Source: a virus. From it: 24,691 nucleotides of DNA. The translations under genes were made by a program, and so were the position numbers. This document shows positions 12,060 through 19,889 of this stretch, one piece after another; the first letter of the stretch is position 1; each line of letters begins with the position of its first letter. The DNA lies in the IMG/VR virus record IMGVR_UViG_3300044716_000418, positions 1 through 24,691 of that record. One strand, given 5' to 3'. Under the pieces are notes generated by a model. That model was given only the letters and a program-made list of their open reading frames with translations, was not told the origin of the DNA and did no database searches.

Positions 12060-12636
12060 GCGTCTTCCCTTTAGCGGTGATGCGGTCCAATACCGCCTTC
12101 GGTGCCTTAGCGGCGGCCGCATCCGAATAGAGCGCAAGCAATTCGTCGCGGGTATTAGCCGCATCGATTACTTCCTGCCATTCGTTCTTGGCTACCGAAA
12201 CCTTGGCAGCAATTTCATAGGTAGACGCATCCGGGTCCGGCTCATCCGTTGGGAGGGCTAGTACTTGAAGCAAGAACGTTCTAAACGCCACGCTCATTGC
12301 TTTTGCCGTCGCCTTATCGCCGGAATCAAATGCCTCCGCAAAGACGGTTCCGCTGATTGGTTCGCCTTCCGGCCCGTAGACCGCATAGCTAACCGTCAAT
12401 CGAGCCACCGACATTGAGCCGCCGTTTCGACTTGGAAGGGTTTCGTATTGCGCGTCCAAAACATTAGGGACTATGAATCCCCCGGCGTTTCGAAGCGCAG
12501 GCCCGACCTTATTCACTACCGCATCGATACCGCGGAAATTGAACCGCTGGGCCTCGTTTCGGTCGTTCTTTGCTACCGCTTGAACCTCAAGCATCACCGC
12601 TGCGATTACCTCGCGCGCTGTTGTTATTTTTGTCAT
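12049..12636 (-). CDS. erf: ERF-family ssDNA annealing protein
   Basis: 195-aa recombinase of the ERF family, which anneals complementary strands during phage recombination. The signature FNFRGIDAVVNKVGPALRNAG (33-53) is followed by VARLTVSYAVYGPEGEP and FAEAFDSGDKATAKAMSVAF (about 99-118), then LPTDEPDPD. AAAGGATAACACC directly precedes the ATG, within the intergenic space after yqaJ. It pairs with the YqaJ exonuclease next to it, as in Red-like two-component systems. Confidence 0.88.
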   Translation of the reverse strand: MTKITTAREVIAAVMLEVQAVAKNDRNEAQRFNFRGIDAVVNKVGPALRNAGGFIVPNVLDAQYETLPSRNGGSMSVARLTVSYAVYGPEGEPISGTVFAEAFDSGDKATAKAMSVAFRTFLLQVLALPTDEPDPDASTYEIAAKVSVAKNEWQEVIDAANTRDELLALYSDAAAAKAPKAVLDRITAKGKTLAD

Positions 12637-12640
12637 GGTG

Positions 12641-13555
12641 TTATCCTTTCTTGTTTACTAAGTATGGAAGTCCGGTACCGCGGGCTTGACGGGTGACGGT
12701 CCAAGCGCCGGCAACTAGCCCGCGTTTTGCTTTGCCCATTGCGTCTAAAACGCGAGATTTTGATTCGTTGAATTTTGCTTGCGCATCCTCAAAATTTGCT
12801 TGAGCGGCAATGTAATCCGAGCCGGTTGCGCCTAATTCGACGTCGGGCAATTCGGGGTCTATTGCCGGGTGTATTGCCCGGATGGCGTTATAGGTGGATT
12901 CAGCGCCATCGTAATCCGGCTGCTTTTGATTCTCTAAATAATCGCGCCACAATTTTACACGCTCAAGATTTGCGGCGGCCTCGAATTCATCGGTGGCTAA
13001 CTCGAACTCGCGGTATTTGGACCCGCTAAATAGCGTCGCAACGTAAGCGCGTTGAAACTGGAAAGCGTCGAGATACCAAAGAACTTGTGCGCGATAGCTT
13101 GGTGGAATGTCCCCAGTATCTTCATTCCATTCGTCCTCGTATCGCGCCGTTTTTATTTCGATGACAAACCATTCGCCAGATTCGCGATGCCTTGCCAATC
13201 CGTCCGGGTTGGCGATTTGCCATGGTCGTTCGGCGTGGCTAAACGTTCCGGGGGATGGAAAGACTTCCAGCTCCGGATGCCGCTTTATGAATTCGGCAAT
13301 CACTACCGGTTCAAGAGTTGTGCCCCAATACATCGCCTCGGATTCGATGCGCTCATCGTCAATGAGTTTGAGTTTTTTTGCCCAAAGCGATAGTGGGCTC
13401 TCCCACTTATTCAACCCGCAAATTACACCAACCTCGCTGCCGCCGATTCCAGCCGCGCGAGCCTCATGCCATTCGGGCGACCCGGATTCGAACACGCCGA
13501 TAAGGCGGGCCGGACACGATGCCGGTAAAGATTGTGCTACGTTAGGACTAGTCAT
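12641..13555 (-). CDS. YqaJ-family recombination exonuclease
   Basis: 304-aa lambda-exonuclease-like nuclease that makes 3' ssDNA for the annealing protein. PEWHEARAAGIGGSEVGVICG (27-47), GTTLEPVVIAEF (78-89), ANPDGLARHRES (115-126) and WFVIEIKTA (129-137) give the catalytic Glu82, Asp118, Glu133 and Lys135, followed by YRAQVLWYL. The final third is helical and likely structural. The first gene of the replication block; its ATG is 143 bp from the divergent WhiB start, with GAAGG about 13 nt upstream. Confidence 0.88.
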   Translation of the reverse strand: MTSPNVAQSLPASCPARLIGVFESGSPEWHEARAAGIGGSEVGVICGLNKWESPLSLWAKKLKLIDDERIESEAMYWGTTLEPVVIAEFIKRHPELEVFPSPGTFSHAERPWQIANPDGLARHRESGEWFVIEIKTARYEDEWNEDTGDIPPSYRAQVLWYLDAFQFQRAYVATLFSGSKYREFELATDEFEAAANLERVKLWRDYLENQKQPDYDGAESTYNAIRAIHPAIDPELPDVELGATGSDYIAAQANFEDAQAKFNESKSRVLDAMGKAKRGLVAGAWTVTRQARGTGLPYLVNKKG

Positions 13556-13698
13556 CTAGTCTTGATTCCCTTCTACTAGGTGGCGCAAATTCCCTCGGAA
13601 TAAACCCCGGGGGATTTTTGCGTTTTCGCCTGTTGAGCGATTAGGATAATCTTATTGCTACCCGCCGACATGGGTGGATTTGACACGAAGGGAAAACA
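13556..13698. promoter_or_regulatory. Divergent intergenic region between yqaJ and whiB
   Basis: Only divergent gene pair in the window, so both promoters should lie here. On the plus strand a candidate is TTGCGT (13618-13623), 18-nt spacer and TAGGAT (13642-13647), leaving about 50 nt of leader before AAGGG and the WhiB ATG. Short inverted repeats (ATTCC-CTC-GGAAT at 13589-13601; AACCCCGGGG nearby) may bind a regulator. I cannot pick a convincing minus-strand -35/-10 pair. Confidence 0.45.
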
Positions 13699-13989
13699 AT
13701 GGAGGAGAAAGTATTTGCCAGCAACGGCGAGCAACTGAAAGATTGGCTCCAATTTCAGGATGAAATCTTTACAGCGCCGACGCAGACACCATGCGTTAGT
13801 TATCCGGAAGCGTACTTTGACGATGAGCCGGGGTTGCGCAATCTAGCCCGGGCCGGATGCGAATCCTGCCCCGTTCAGCTCCAATGCCTTCGGTACGCGT
13901 TGAAATGGGAACCATACGGGATGTGGGGCGGGTTGAGTGCCGCCGAGCGCAAGGCAATCCTAAAGGCGCGGCAATCCCGAGCATCCTAA
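13699..13989 (+). CDS. WhiB-family iron-sulfur transcriptional regulator
   Basis: 96-aa WhiB-like protein, the only plus-strand gene. Cys32, Cys54, Cys57 and Cys63 give the C-x21-CxxC-x5-C arrangement that holds a 4Fe-4S cluster, and GMWGGLSAAER (74-84) is the G-[VIM]-W-G-G turn and following helix. The C-terminus is short and basic (KARQSR). Such proteins exist only in actinobacteria and their phages and commonly bind region 4 of the sigma factor; phage TM4 WhiB is a repressor of a host whiB gene. AAGGG precedes the ATG. The stop TAA overlaps the convergent sigma-like stop. Confidence 0.9.
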   Translation: MEEKVFASNGEQLKDWLQFQDEIFTAPTQTPCVSYPEAYFDDEPGLRNLARAGCESCPVQLQCLRYALKWEPYGMWGGLSAAERKAILKARQSRAS

Positions 13990-14564
13990 TCCGTCCCCAA
14001 TGATTCGGCCAATCGCCTAACAGCTCGGCCGACGCGTTTTTTTGCGCCATCCTTTGTCATGCCTGCTAGTTCGCCAATCTCCTCATAAGTCAATCCGTCG
14101 CGGAATCGCCAACCAAGCACTTCTTTCATCTCGGAGGGCAACCCGTAAAAATTCCCCCGAATGTCAGCCATTAGGGTCAATGCCGCGCCGCTCTCGTATG
14201 AATAGTCCAGAGGTTGTTCCGTAGTTGGATTGACGCGCGATTCGGTTACGGGGGTCTCCTCCCATAAGAACGGCAACGCTCTCTCAATCACGTCTAGCGG
14301 GTAAGCGAGCTCGTTTATTGGTCGGTTGATTCTTGCGGCTGATTCATGCGCGCAGTATTTGGCAGCTTCGCGACGCAGGGAAACGTAGAGCTTTCCCTCA
14401 CCGCCGTCCTCTTTTCGCCATCGTTTTACTGTCGGGGCGTTATCGCAAAGCCATAGAAACAAATGGCCAATCAAGTCGTCGACCTCGATTGCCGCCCATC
14501 GCTTGCCGATGCGAATAGCTACCACCTCCGCCAGCTTTAGCTCCGCGGCGTTTAGGTCAATCAT
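13986..14564 (-). CDS. Sigma-70-like factor
   Basis: 192-aa protein. The C-terminal LPSEMKEVLGWRFRDGLTYE then EIGELAGMTKDGAKKRVGRA (about 142-185) is a sigma region 4 HTH, and EVDDLIGHLFLWLCDNAP (27-44) with LYVSLRREAAKYCAHES (about 59-75) is reminiscent of region 2. The linker between them (85-140) is not recognised. It may act as a phage sigma factor or as a region 4 DNA-binding regulator. The ATG is in an ATGA overlap with the metallophosphoesterase. Its tail-to-tail overlap with whiB is notable because WhiB proteins bind sigma region 4. Confidence 0.7.
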   Translation of the reverse strand: MIDLNAAELKLAEVVAIRIGKRWAAIEVDDLIGHLFLWLCDNAPTVKRWRKEDGGEGKLYVSLRREAAKYCAHESAARINRPINELAYPLDVIERALPFLWEETPVTESRVNPTTEQPLDYSYESGAALTLMADIRGNFYGLPSEMKEVLGWRFRDGLTYEEIGELAGMTKDGAKKRVGRAVRRLAESLGTD

Positions 14565-15820
14565 GCTTCAACCTGCCTCGATGCCACGCGGGTTCGCGGC
14601 CATCGGTGGGGCATCAGGCTCTCTATTTTTTGAGCCTTTGTGATTGTGCCTTTCATAACTAGGGGGTCATTGACTAGGCCCATCTGCTCAAACCAAGCGC
14701 TCGCATCGCATAGCGCTCCGCCCTGAATCCATTCGGTATCACCGACTAGCTGCGTCCAAATTCCGTGGTGGTAATGACCCGAGAACAGGATGTCGGCGTC
14801 TCCGATTGGGTCTCGCGCGACGGCCATGTTCTTAAACCAAGCCAAAATCTTTTGATAAGGCGTGCCGGATGTCCGGGCAATGTGGCCATGAGTAAGACCT
14901 GCTACCCAACCCAAAATTTCGACAGTCAACGACAGGCGTTCTTTTGAAGGGAAGCTAAAAGTGACGTTCTCTATGTTCGCGAGCGCAAAGGCCTCCGCAA
15001 TTTGTTCAACAACTGCCACGTCATCGTTATCTCCAAGCGTTGTGTATGCCTTTCCGTTTTGACGATTCTCGCCATGATTACCGGGCACAACCGCGACGTG
15101 AACCGGTAGCCCATGACTTGCGATTTGTAAAAGCACCTCGGTCAATAATCTACGGACTAGTTTTACTTGCTCCCTGCGGTCTAATGTGACGCTGAAAGTC
15201 TGCATCTCGTACCAACCGGAAACGCCTTCTACAAGGTCGCCTGTGATTGGGATAAAGATTCGGTCCGCTGGCCTGCCAGACTTCTTTAGAAACGCGAGGT
15301 CATTCTTTACAATCTCGGAAAGCTCTAGCGCCTTAGCAACCATGCCTTCGACGCCTTGGCCGTCTGCCTGCCCGGCCTGTAGGTCTGTAATCTGAACGAA
15401 ATACGCGCGCTCGGTTCCTAATTCTTTCGGTTCGGAACGCTTTGCCTTTCTAGCGGCGGCAATGATGTCCTCGAGGTCGATGCCCTCAAACTCGGCCACC
15501 CTTAGAATGATGCGGGCCTTGAAATAATAGAGGCGCTTTATTTCGCCGCCTCCAACATTGCCATCCCACGCGCGAAGCTCTACCGGCTGGCGGGTGTCAA
15601 TGTAGTACTTGCTCCGGTCTACTCCCGGCGGTAGCAACTGGTCAAGAATCTCATCCCAATTTGTCGGTTCCGATTCTAGGGGGTCGGTTACGACGTAGCC
15701 GCCGTCGGCTCGGATTGTGATACCCGGCTCGAATCCTTTTGGATGCGCCTTGCGAGGCTTGCGGATTTCCAAGCTAGCCCCATCGGTTCCGACTTGAAGT
15801 AATTTGTCTAGGTCGCTCAT
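14561..15820 (-). CDS. Metallophosphoesterase (phage DNA exonuclease-like)
   Basis: 419-aa calcineurin-like metallophosphoesterase. The five motifs are present in order: TDLQ (145-148), GDLVEG (194-199), GNHGEN (247-252), HGH (311-313) and GHYHH (348-352), all from the MSDL start. The N-terminal 135 residues are an unrecognised extension with a conserved-looking GGEIKRLYYFKARI. Homologues in actinophages are annotated as DNA exonuclease or phosphoesterase of the SbcD/Mre11 kind. No SbcC-like ATPase is next to it. The ATG at 15820 has AAAGGA upstream and an ATGA overlap with the previous gene. Confidence 0.85.
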   Translation of the reverse strand: MSDLDKLLQVGTDGASLEIRKPRKAHPKGFEPGITIRADGGYVVTDPLESEPTNWDEILDQLLPPGVDRSKYYIDTRQPVELRAWDGNVGGGEIKRLYYFKARIILRVAEFEGIDLEDIIAAARKAKRSEPKELGTERAYFVQITDLQAGQADGQGVEGMVAKALELSEIVKNDLAFLKKSGRPADRIFIPITGDLVEGVSGWYEMQTFSVTLDRREQVKLVRRLLTEVLLQIASHGLPVHVAVVPGNHGENRQNGKAYTTLGDNDDVAVVEQIAEAFALANIENVTFSFPSKERLSLTVEILGWVAGLTHGHIARTSGTPYQKILAWFKNMAVARDPIGDADILFSGHYHHGIWTQLVGDTEWIQGGALCDASAWFEQMGLVNDPLVMKGTITKAQKIESLMPHRWPRTRVASRQVEA

Positions 15821-16068
15821 GCTTGTCCTTTCGATGGGCATCCGCATAATCCGCGGCGATGAATTTGGATTGTTCGAACGGACCCGGAGAGGCCCGCCGA
15901 TTTTAGTTTGAAGCTAACGAAGTCCGCGGATAGCTCGCGATTGTTCAGCATCCCCTGAACCGCCCCGCTGTAGGGGTCCGGAAGTTCTTTGATTTGTCTA
16001 CCGAGGACGCAGGGTTTCATCCCTTCGATACTTGGTGCGCTTTCTAGCAGCGCTTCTAGGTTGGCCAC
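15817..16068 (-). CDS. Small HTH-like protein
   Basis: 83-aa protein. Residues about 38-75 (YSGAVQGMLNNRELSADFVS, then LKSAGLSGSVRTIQIHRRGL) match a small phage HTH type in which a recognition helix is followed by HRRGxCxC. It probably binds DNA. It starts at GTG 16068 with AAGAAGG 7 nt upstream; a longer frame exists but its front half has no start signal. First gene after promoter D and cotranscribed with the phosphoesterase and sigma-like genes. Confidence 0.68.
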   Translation of the reverse strand: MANLEALLESAPSIEGMKPCVLGRQIKELPDPYSGAVQGMLNNRELSADFVSFKLKSAGLSGSVRTIQIHRRGLCGCPSKGQA

Positions 16069-16111
16069 TTTGTCGCCTTCTTTCTCCGAGCTGATTGATT
16101 GGCCCGGGTTC

Positions 16112-16145
16112 ACCCTTAAGCGTAGTGCCGGCGAGCACATGTCAA
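16112..16145 (-). promoter_or_regulatory. Promoter D for the HTH / phosphoesterase / sigma operon
   Basis: Minus strand: TTGACA (16140-16145), a 15-nt spacer and TACGCT (16119-16124), then a 45-nt leader to the GTG. The -35 is a perfect consensus; a 15-nt spacer matches promoters A and B. A different -10 with standard spacing is possible (GCTTAA, 18 nt). Confidence 0.5.
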
Positions 16146-16191
16146 GTTCTTTTTAGATTCGGCGTGTCGTTTTTATTCTCCCGGGTAAAGC

Positions 16192-16226
16192 AAAACCCCC
16201 CAAAGCCCGAAAGCCTTGAGGGGTTG
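16192..16226 (-). terminator. Rho-independent terminator after the holin
   Basis: On the minus strand CAACCCCTCAAGGC pairs with GCTTTGGGGGGTT across a short loop (TTTCGG), with minor mismatches, followed by TTTTGCTTT. It ends the tail/lysis transcript 15 bp past the holin stop codon. Confidence 0.75.
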
Positions 16227-16240
16227 TAGTTTGCTTTTGT

Positions 16241-16444
16241 TTAGAGGTTTTCATCCTCGGTGGAGCGAGAAACGTTCGCATAAGCGAGCGCGGAGCTTCC
16301 AACGGAAAGAATCGCAGCAGCAATGGCCAAAACGTGGCCTGCTACTTCTCCGGTCAATACTCCAAGAGTGACTAGTAGTGGAACGATGGTGCCGACTACT
16401 CCGTAAATCCATGAACGGGTGTTGGGGCTGAATAGGTCCTTCAT
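16241..16444 (-). CDS. Holin
   Basis: 67-aa protein with two membrane segments: WIYGVVGTIVPLLVTLGVLT (about 12-31) and VAGHVLAIAAAILSVGSSAL (about 34-53). Both ends are charged (MKDLFSPNTR and SRSTEDENL). The size, two-TM layout and place after LysM and XhlA-like genes fit a small class II-like actinophage holin, which forms the membrane lesion for the endolysin. AAGGAGAAGCA precedes the ATG. No dual start is evident. Confidence 0.78.
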   Translation of the reverse strand: MKDLFSPNTRSWIYGVVGTIVPLLVTLGVLTGEVAGHVLAIAAAILSVGSSALAYANVSRSTEDENL

Positions 16445-16479
16445 TGCTTCTCCTTTTATTTTGATGTTTGGGTTTTGCT

Positions 16480-16791
16480 TTAGAGCAGAATTACCGCGCC
16501 GGGGCGTAATGGCTTGCCGGCGTTAGCTTCGTAAAGGTCCTTGGCGTAAGCGTGGCCTGATAATCCGGCAGGCTTGTAGATTTGCGCAATCCGGGCATAA
16601 GAATCCCCGGGCCTAACAACATGGGTCCTAGGGCGTTCTGGGGCTACGGGGGTCTCTACGGGGCTCACAGGGCTTTCTGGGGCCAATTCTGCCGGGGCCT
16701 CGAATAGCTCGCAGGCGTCGCAGGATTCATCGCCGCAGCAAGATTCGTCTAGGACGATGGGCTCCGGCTTAGGTGCTTTTTTGTTTGCCAA
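16480..16791 (-). CDS. Cys-rich LysM domain protein
   Basis: 103-aa protein. The C-terminus, THVVRPGDSYARIAQIYKPAGL through PGAVILL (about 55-103), is a LysM peptidoglycan-binding domain. The N-terminal half is an acidic, Pro-rich spacer with four cysteines within DESCCGDESCDACELF (15-30), a pattern that could bind metal or form disulfides. No signal peptide is visible, so it may be released on lysis or carried by the virion. It lies between the XhlA-like and holin genes, as an extra lysis component or tail-tip wall binder. Confidence 0.78.
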   Translation of the reverse strand: MANKKAPKPEPIVLDESCCGDESCDACELFEAPAELAPESPVSPVETPVAPERPRTHVVRPGDSYARIAQIYKPAGLSGHAYAKDLYEANAGKPLRPGAVILL

Positions 16792-16800
16792 TTTGTCTCC

Positions 16801-17040
16801 TTACAGGTTGCTTAACATCGTGGAAAGGGCGCTCGCGCCAGCGGCGGATGCCCCAGCAACTACCCACATGTGTTTCTCTAGTTTGCGGATGCGAATCTCA
16901 TGGTCAGCTATTTCGCGGTCTGTCTTCTCAATCTCGCTTGGGATGCGGTCGTTCAAGATTGCGACTTGGGTTTTGAGCTCCATAAGGGTCTCGTAAATTA
17001 CAGTTTGCGTCACGCGTACGCCCTCGTTATCTGCGGCCAA
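16801..17040 (-). CDS. XhlA-like membrane-associated protein
   Basis: 79-aa protein with an N-terminal coiled coil (TLMELKTQVAILNDRIPSEI and KTDREIADHEIRIRKLEKHM) and one C-terminal membrane segment (WVVAGASAAGASALSTML, 59-76). This is the haemolysin XhlA layout, found in lysis cassettes, where it works with a holin at the membrane. It begins with ATG 14 bp after the previous gene. Confidence 0.7.
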   Translation of the reverse strand: MAADNEGVRVTQTVIYETLMELKTQVAILNDRIPSEIEKTDREIADHEIRIRKLEKHMWVVAGASAAGASALSTMLSNL

Positions 17041-17054
17041 TTATCTAATCACTC

Positions 17055-18083
17055 TCACTTCGATTGAACAAAGGTCGTGCCATTCCATACACGAACGTCG
17101 AATGTGTCCTTGAATTGTGTGCCATCCCAAACGCGCATCCTGCCAGAAACAAATTGCGACCCGTTCCAAACACCAGCGGTGTTGTATGCGGTAATTGTGA
17201 GCTGGGCTGTGTTTACGTTTCCGGTCACGTTGCTTGCTCGGATTACAAAGCTAAACGGGCCGGATACTGTTGGCGTTCCTGTTATGGCTCCGGTCGATGT
17301 GTTTAGAGATAACCCTGTTGGGAGGTTTCCCGAAAAGACCGAATAGCTTGTTGCGTTGCTTGCTGATACACCGTCGGAATAAGCGGTTCCGACGTTAGCC
17401 GTGGGATTGACAGTTGAATCAGTAAATACTGGCGCGGGTGGATTGACCGCGAAAGTAAAGGTTCTATCGGCGGATGAGCTGTTGTTGAAAGCTCTAACTG
17501 TGAATGAAGCGGTTCCCTCTTGTGTAGGAGTTCCCGAAATTACGCCGTTAGTTCCAAGGGATAGCCCTCCGGTTGCTCCGCTTGAAGTAACTAATCCATA
17601 GCTAGTTACTGGGCTGGCTGATACGGTTGTCGAGTAAGAGGTTCCTCTTGTGGCGGTTGGAAGCGTGGTGCCCGTAGACCATGCCGGGGTTGGCCAAGGC
17701 TGCGTGGTAAACGTTCCGCTTGCGTTTGCGATTCCCATCGACCCCTTCGGGTCGTTAGTTCCGGAGAATGAAATTGCCGCGCCCGGGGTGACGTTGATTG
17801 TTCCAGACCCGATGAGCTTCGACATGTTCGCGCTTCCGCCAGAACGGAAGTCGTAGGTGTAATAAACAAGTCCGCCACCGAGAGTTGCGCCTCCAAGGGC
17901 AATGTCCATCCGAGGCGCGTTAGCGTTTCCAGCGGAGTTAATGTTGTAGCTTGTCCAACTGGTGCTTGAACGAACAAAATAGGCGACCCAGTTAACTTGG
18001 CCAACCGCGGCATCAGTAATCGTAATTTGGGTTGTGAAAACCGAGTTGCTAACGTGCGTGAATGTATAAGTTTGTGATGCCAT
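17055..18083 (-). CDS. Tail fibre-like protein with putative Ig (He_PIG) domains
   Basis: 342-aa beta-rich protein. Residues about 1-125 form an unrecognised head (QTYTFTHVSNSVFTTQITIT). Two He_PIG-type Ig domains follow, each with a LP..TRGTSYSTTVSAS-like start and a G-ISGTPTQEGTASFTVRA-like end (about 133-217 and 222-304). The tail carries three VWNGTxF repeats (308-340), as in phage receptor-binding and fibre proteins. It probably decorates the tail or binds the host surface. It lies between a fibre gene and the XhlA-like gene. Confidence 0.75.
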   Translation of the reverse strand: MASQTYTFTHVSNSVFTTQITITDAAVGQVNWVAYFVRSSTSWTSYNINSAGNANAPRMDIALGGATLGGGLVYYTYDFRSGGSANMSKLIGSGTINVTPGAAISFSGTNDPKGSMGIANASGTFTTQPWPTPAWSTGTTLPTATRGTSYSTTVSASPVTSYGLVTSSGATGGLSLGTNGVISGTPTQEGTASFTVRAFNNSSSADRTFTFAVNPPAPVFTDSTVNPTANVGTAYSDGVSASNATSYSVFSGNLPTGLSLNTSTGAITGTPTVSGPFSFVIRASNVTGNVNTAQLTITAYNTAGVWNGSQFVSGRMRVWDGTQFKDTFDVRVWNGTTFVQSK

Positions 18084-18103
18084 TTTTTAGCTAACCGCTT
18101 TCT

Positions 18104-18916
18104 CTAGTAGCTAATCCAAACGTCGCCGATACCCCAACCGCCGGCAGGAGTCGATGGCTGGGATGTTGATACAACAATTCTTTTACCGGAGACAAACGTA
18201 ATCGATGCGCTTGGCTCTAGCTTGCTCGTCGTGATTGATGCGTCGGCAATTTTTGCGCTAGTGATTGCGTTGTTAGCAACTTTTGCGTTTGTGACTGCGG
18301 TATCCGCCAATTTGATTGTTGTGATAGACGCGTCCGGAACGAAATTTGTCCACGCGGAACCGCTCCAATACTCGGGGGAACCAAGCGTGGTGTTCAATCC
18401 AAAAGTCGGAATTTCCGGAGACGTTGGTCTTGTGTCGGTTGTCCAAACGCGGAACTGCGTGCCCATGAATGTTCTGATGTCGGTCACGTTTGCCGGTGCG
18501 ATTGTGGTCGCATTAGCCGCAACGCTAACGTATGCGATTGCTAGTTCGAATGTTCCTTCGTCGGTTTGCGTCAATGTAGCCGGGACCGGTGAAGCCGCAG
18601 CGGTTCCAGCAACTACTGCGAGAACAATGCTGTTAATCGTTGGGTTAAGTCTTAGGACTACCGTGTCAATTCGTGGGTTAGTTGTGGCTGCCCCGATTGT
18701 GACGGTTTCGATTGCGTTGCTGTTGTAAAGGTGTCCGCGAACTAACGCGTAGCCGGCGGCAACCTTTACGTTCATGCCCGAGCTGTCACCCGTAGCCTTA
18801 AGAGAGGTATCGGCAGGATTACCCCAAACACCGCTCGATTGTAGCCGTCTAAATAGTTGCGAGTATTGTGCCTCGGTGGTGTTAGCGTTCTCGAACGGGT
18901 AGCTTGTTTGAGCCAT
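18104..18916 (-). CDS. Minor tail / fibre protein
   Basis: 270-aa protein with the actinophage minor-tail N-terminus: SYPFENANTTEAQYSQLFRR, then SGMNVKVAAGYALVRGHLYN and RIDTVVLRLN, up to about residue 150, ending ATNVTDIRTFM-like (TIAPANVTDIRTF). A stalk of short repeats (TIKLADTAVTNAKVANNAIT SAKIADASITTSKLE-type, about 198-235) should form a trimeric beta-helix or coil. The C-terminal end is short. AGAAGGATACTA precedes the ATG. Likely part of the tail tip or side fibre. Confidence 0.8.
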   Translation of the reverse strand: MAQTSYPFENANTTEAQYSQLFRRLQSSGVWGNPADTSLKATGDSSGMNVKVAAGYALVRGHLYNSNAIETVTIGAATTNPRIDTVVLRLNPTINSIVLAVVAGTAAASPVPATLTQTDEGTFELAIAYVSVAANATTIAPANVTDIRTFMGTQFRVWTTDTRPTSPEIPTFGLNTTLGSPEYWSGSAWTNFVPDASITTIKLADTAVTNAKVANNAITSAKIADASITTSKLEPSASITFVSGKRIVVSTSQPSTPAGGWGIGDVWISY

Positions 18917-18950
18917 TAGTATCCTTCTCTCTTAGTTATTTTTTGGCGAA

Positions 18951-19877
18951 TTAGAGCCGGCCCCAAGTAACGGGACCAACTACGCCATCGACCTTTATGC
19001 CTTGCGCTGCTTGAAAAGCTCTAACCGCCCTGTCGGTGATTGGTCCAAATTGACCGTCGGACTTGATTCCTAGCGCGGTTTGTAAATACCTAACGCTTGC
19101 GCCGGTCGAGCCAATTCTTAGCCAACCCGAAAGAGCAGGCTTTGATGGGCGTGGGGCAGCGGCGGGCGCAGGGGCCGGAACATTACCCTTTAGAATTTGA
19201 TTCACCATTGCTTGAACTTGAGCGGCATTGTGCCCGGCGTCGGTTAGCCTTTGGCGTCTAGTTGGACCGTTTCCCCACTTGCCGGCAATTACTTCGCGGG
19301 CAATAGTTTCGACGGAACTAACAACGGGTGCGGATGGCGCGGGCTTACTTGGCTGGATTGGGCTCGATGCTCTTTTATTACATTCGGCAACAATGTAATC
19401 AAGCTGCGAAGTAAGGAACGGGCCCGGGCACGCGGTGGCGACGTATTGCGAGTGCCATGCGATAAAGAACTCGTTTTGCTTTTGGGTCTTTATGTTTTTG
19501 GCGAATCCTTTGCCGGCTCGTGGTGATTGGCTGGCGTGGTAAACGATGACGTCAATTAGAGCGTCAAGCGATTCCGGAGATACCGGCCAGTCCCCGCCGG
19601 TGGATGAATTGTCAATCTCGAAAGTAACGGCGCTCGGGTCCGGTTGCCCGCCGGTAGAGTAAGGGCGACGCGATGGGTGAACTATTCCGGTGACGGCTCC
19701 GCTTTTTGAGATGTGGTAGGTCGGGTGAGAATTGCGAGCATTAGCATTAGCAACGTAAGCCAACCCATTAGTGCCGGCGACGTGATGAATCACTACCCCG
19801 TTGATTGAGTTGCCGTTGCGGCTGCCGCCGAATCCGTTGTCTTGAATTCCGGCCACGTTTGGATACCAGTTTGTCAT
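18951..19877 (-). CDS. Endolysin: amidase + CW_7 motif + peptidoglycan-binding domain
   Basis: 308-aa lysin. Residues 22-165 are an Amidase_2 N-acetylmuramoyl-L-alanine amidase with zinc ligands likely His31 or His32, His142 (IAWHSQY) and Cys150 (ACPGPF), and YHISKSGAV and TFEIDN motifs. Residues 189-229 (VETIAREVIAGKWGNGPTRR, AAQVQAMVNQIL) are a CW_7 (Cpl-7) cell-wall repeat. Residues 250-308 are a PG_binding_1 domain (LRIGSTGASVRYLQ, DGQFGPIT, FQAAQGIKVDG). Pro/Ala-rich linkers join the parts. AAAGG lies 8 nt before the ATG. Confidence 0.92.
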   Translation of the reverse strand: MTNWYPNVAGIQDNGFGGSRNGNSINGVVIHHVAGTNGLAYVANANARNSHPTYHISKSGAVTGIVHPSRRPYSTGGQPDPSAVTFEIDNSSTGGDWPVSPESLDALIDVIVYHASQSPRAGKGFAKNIKTQKQNEFFIAWHSQYVATACPGPFLTSQLDYIVAECNKRASSPIQPSKPAPSAPVVSSVETIAREVIAGKWGNGPTRRQRLTDAGHNAAQVQAMVNQILKGNVPAPAPAAAPRPSKPALSGWLRIGSTGASVRYLQTALGIKSDGQFGPITDRAVRAFQAAQGIKVDGVVGPVTWGRL

Positions 19878-19889
19878 GCTCGCCTTTCG

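Noticed and set aside
13679-13690. TTGACA near the WhiB start as its -35
   Set aside because: Only about 15 bp before the start codon, so no room for a -10 and leader.
18222-18728. Plus-strand 168-aa hydrophobic ORF
   Set aside because: It lies antisense to a clear minor tail gene; its Val/Ala-rich sequence mirrors the Thr/Asn/Ala-rich repeats on the other strand. No ribosome binding site or family.
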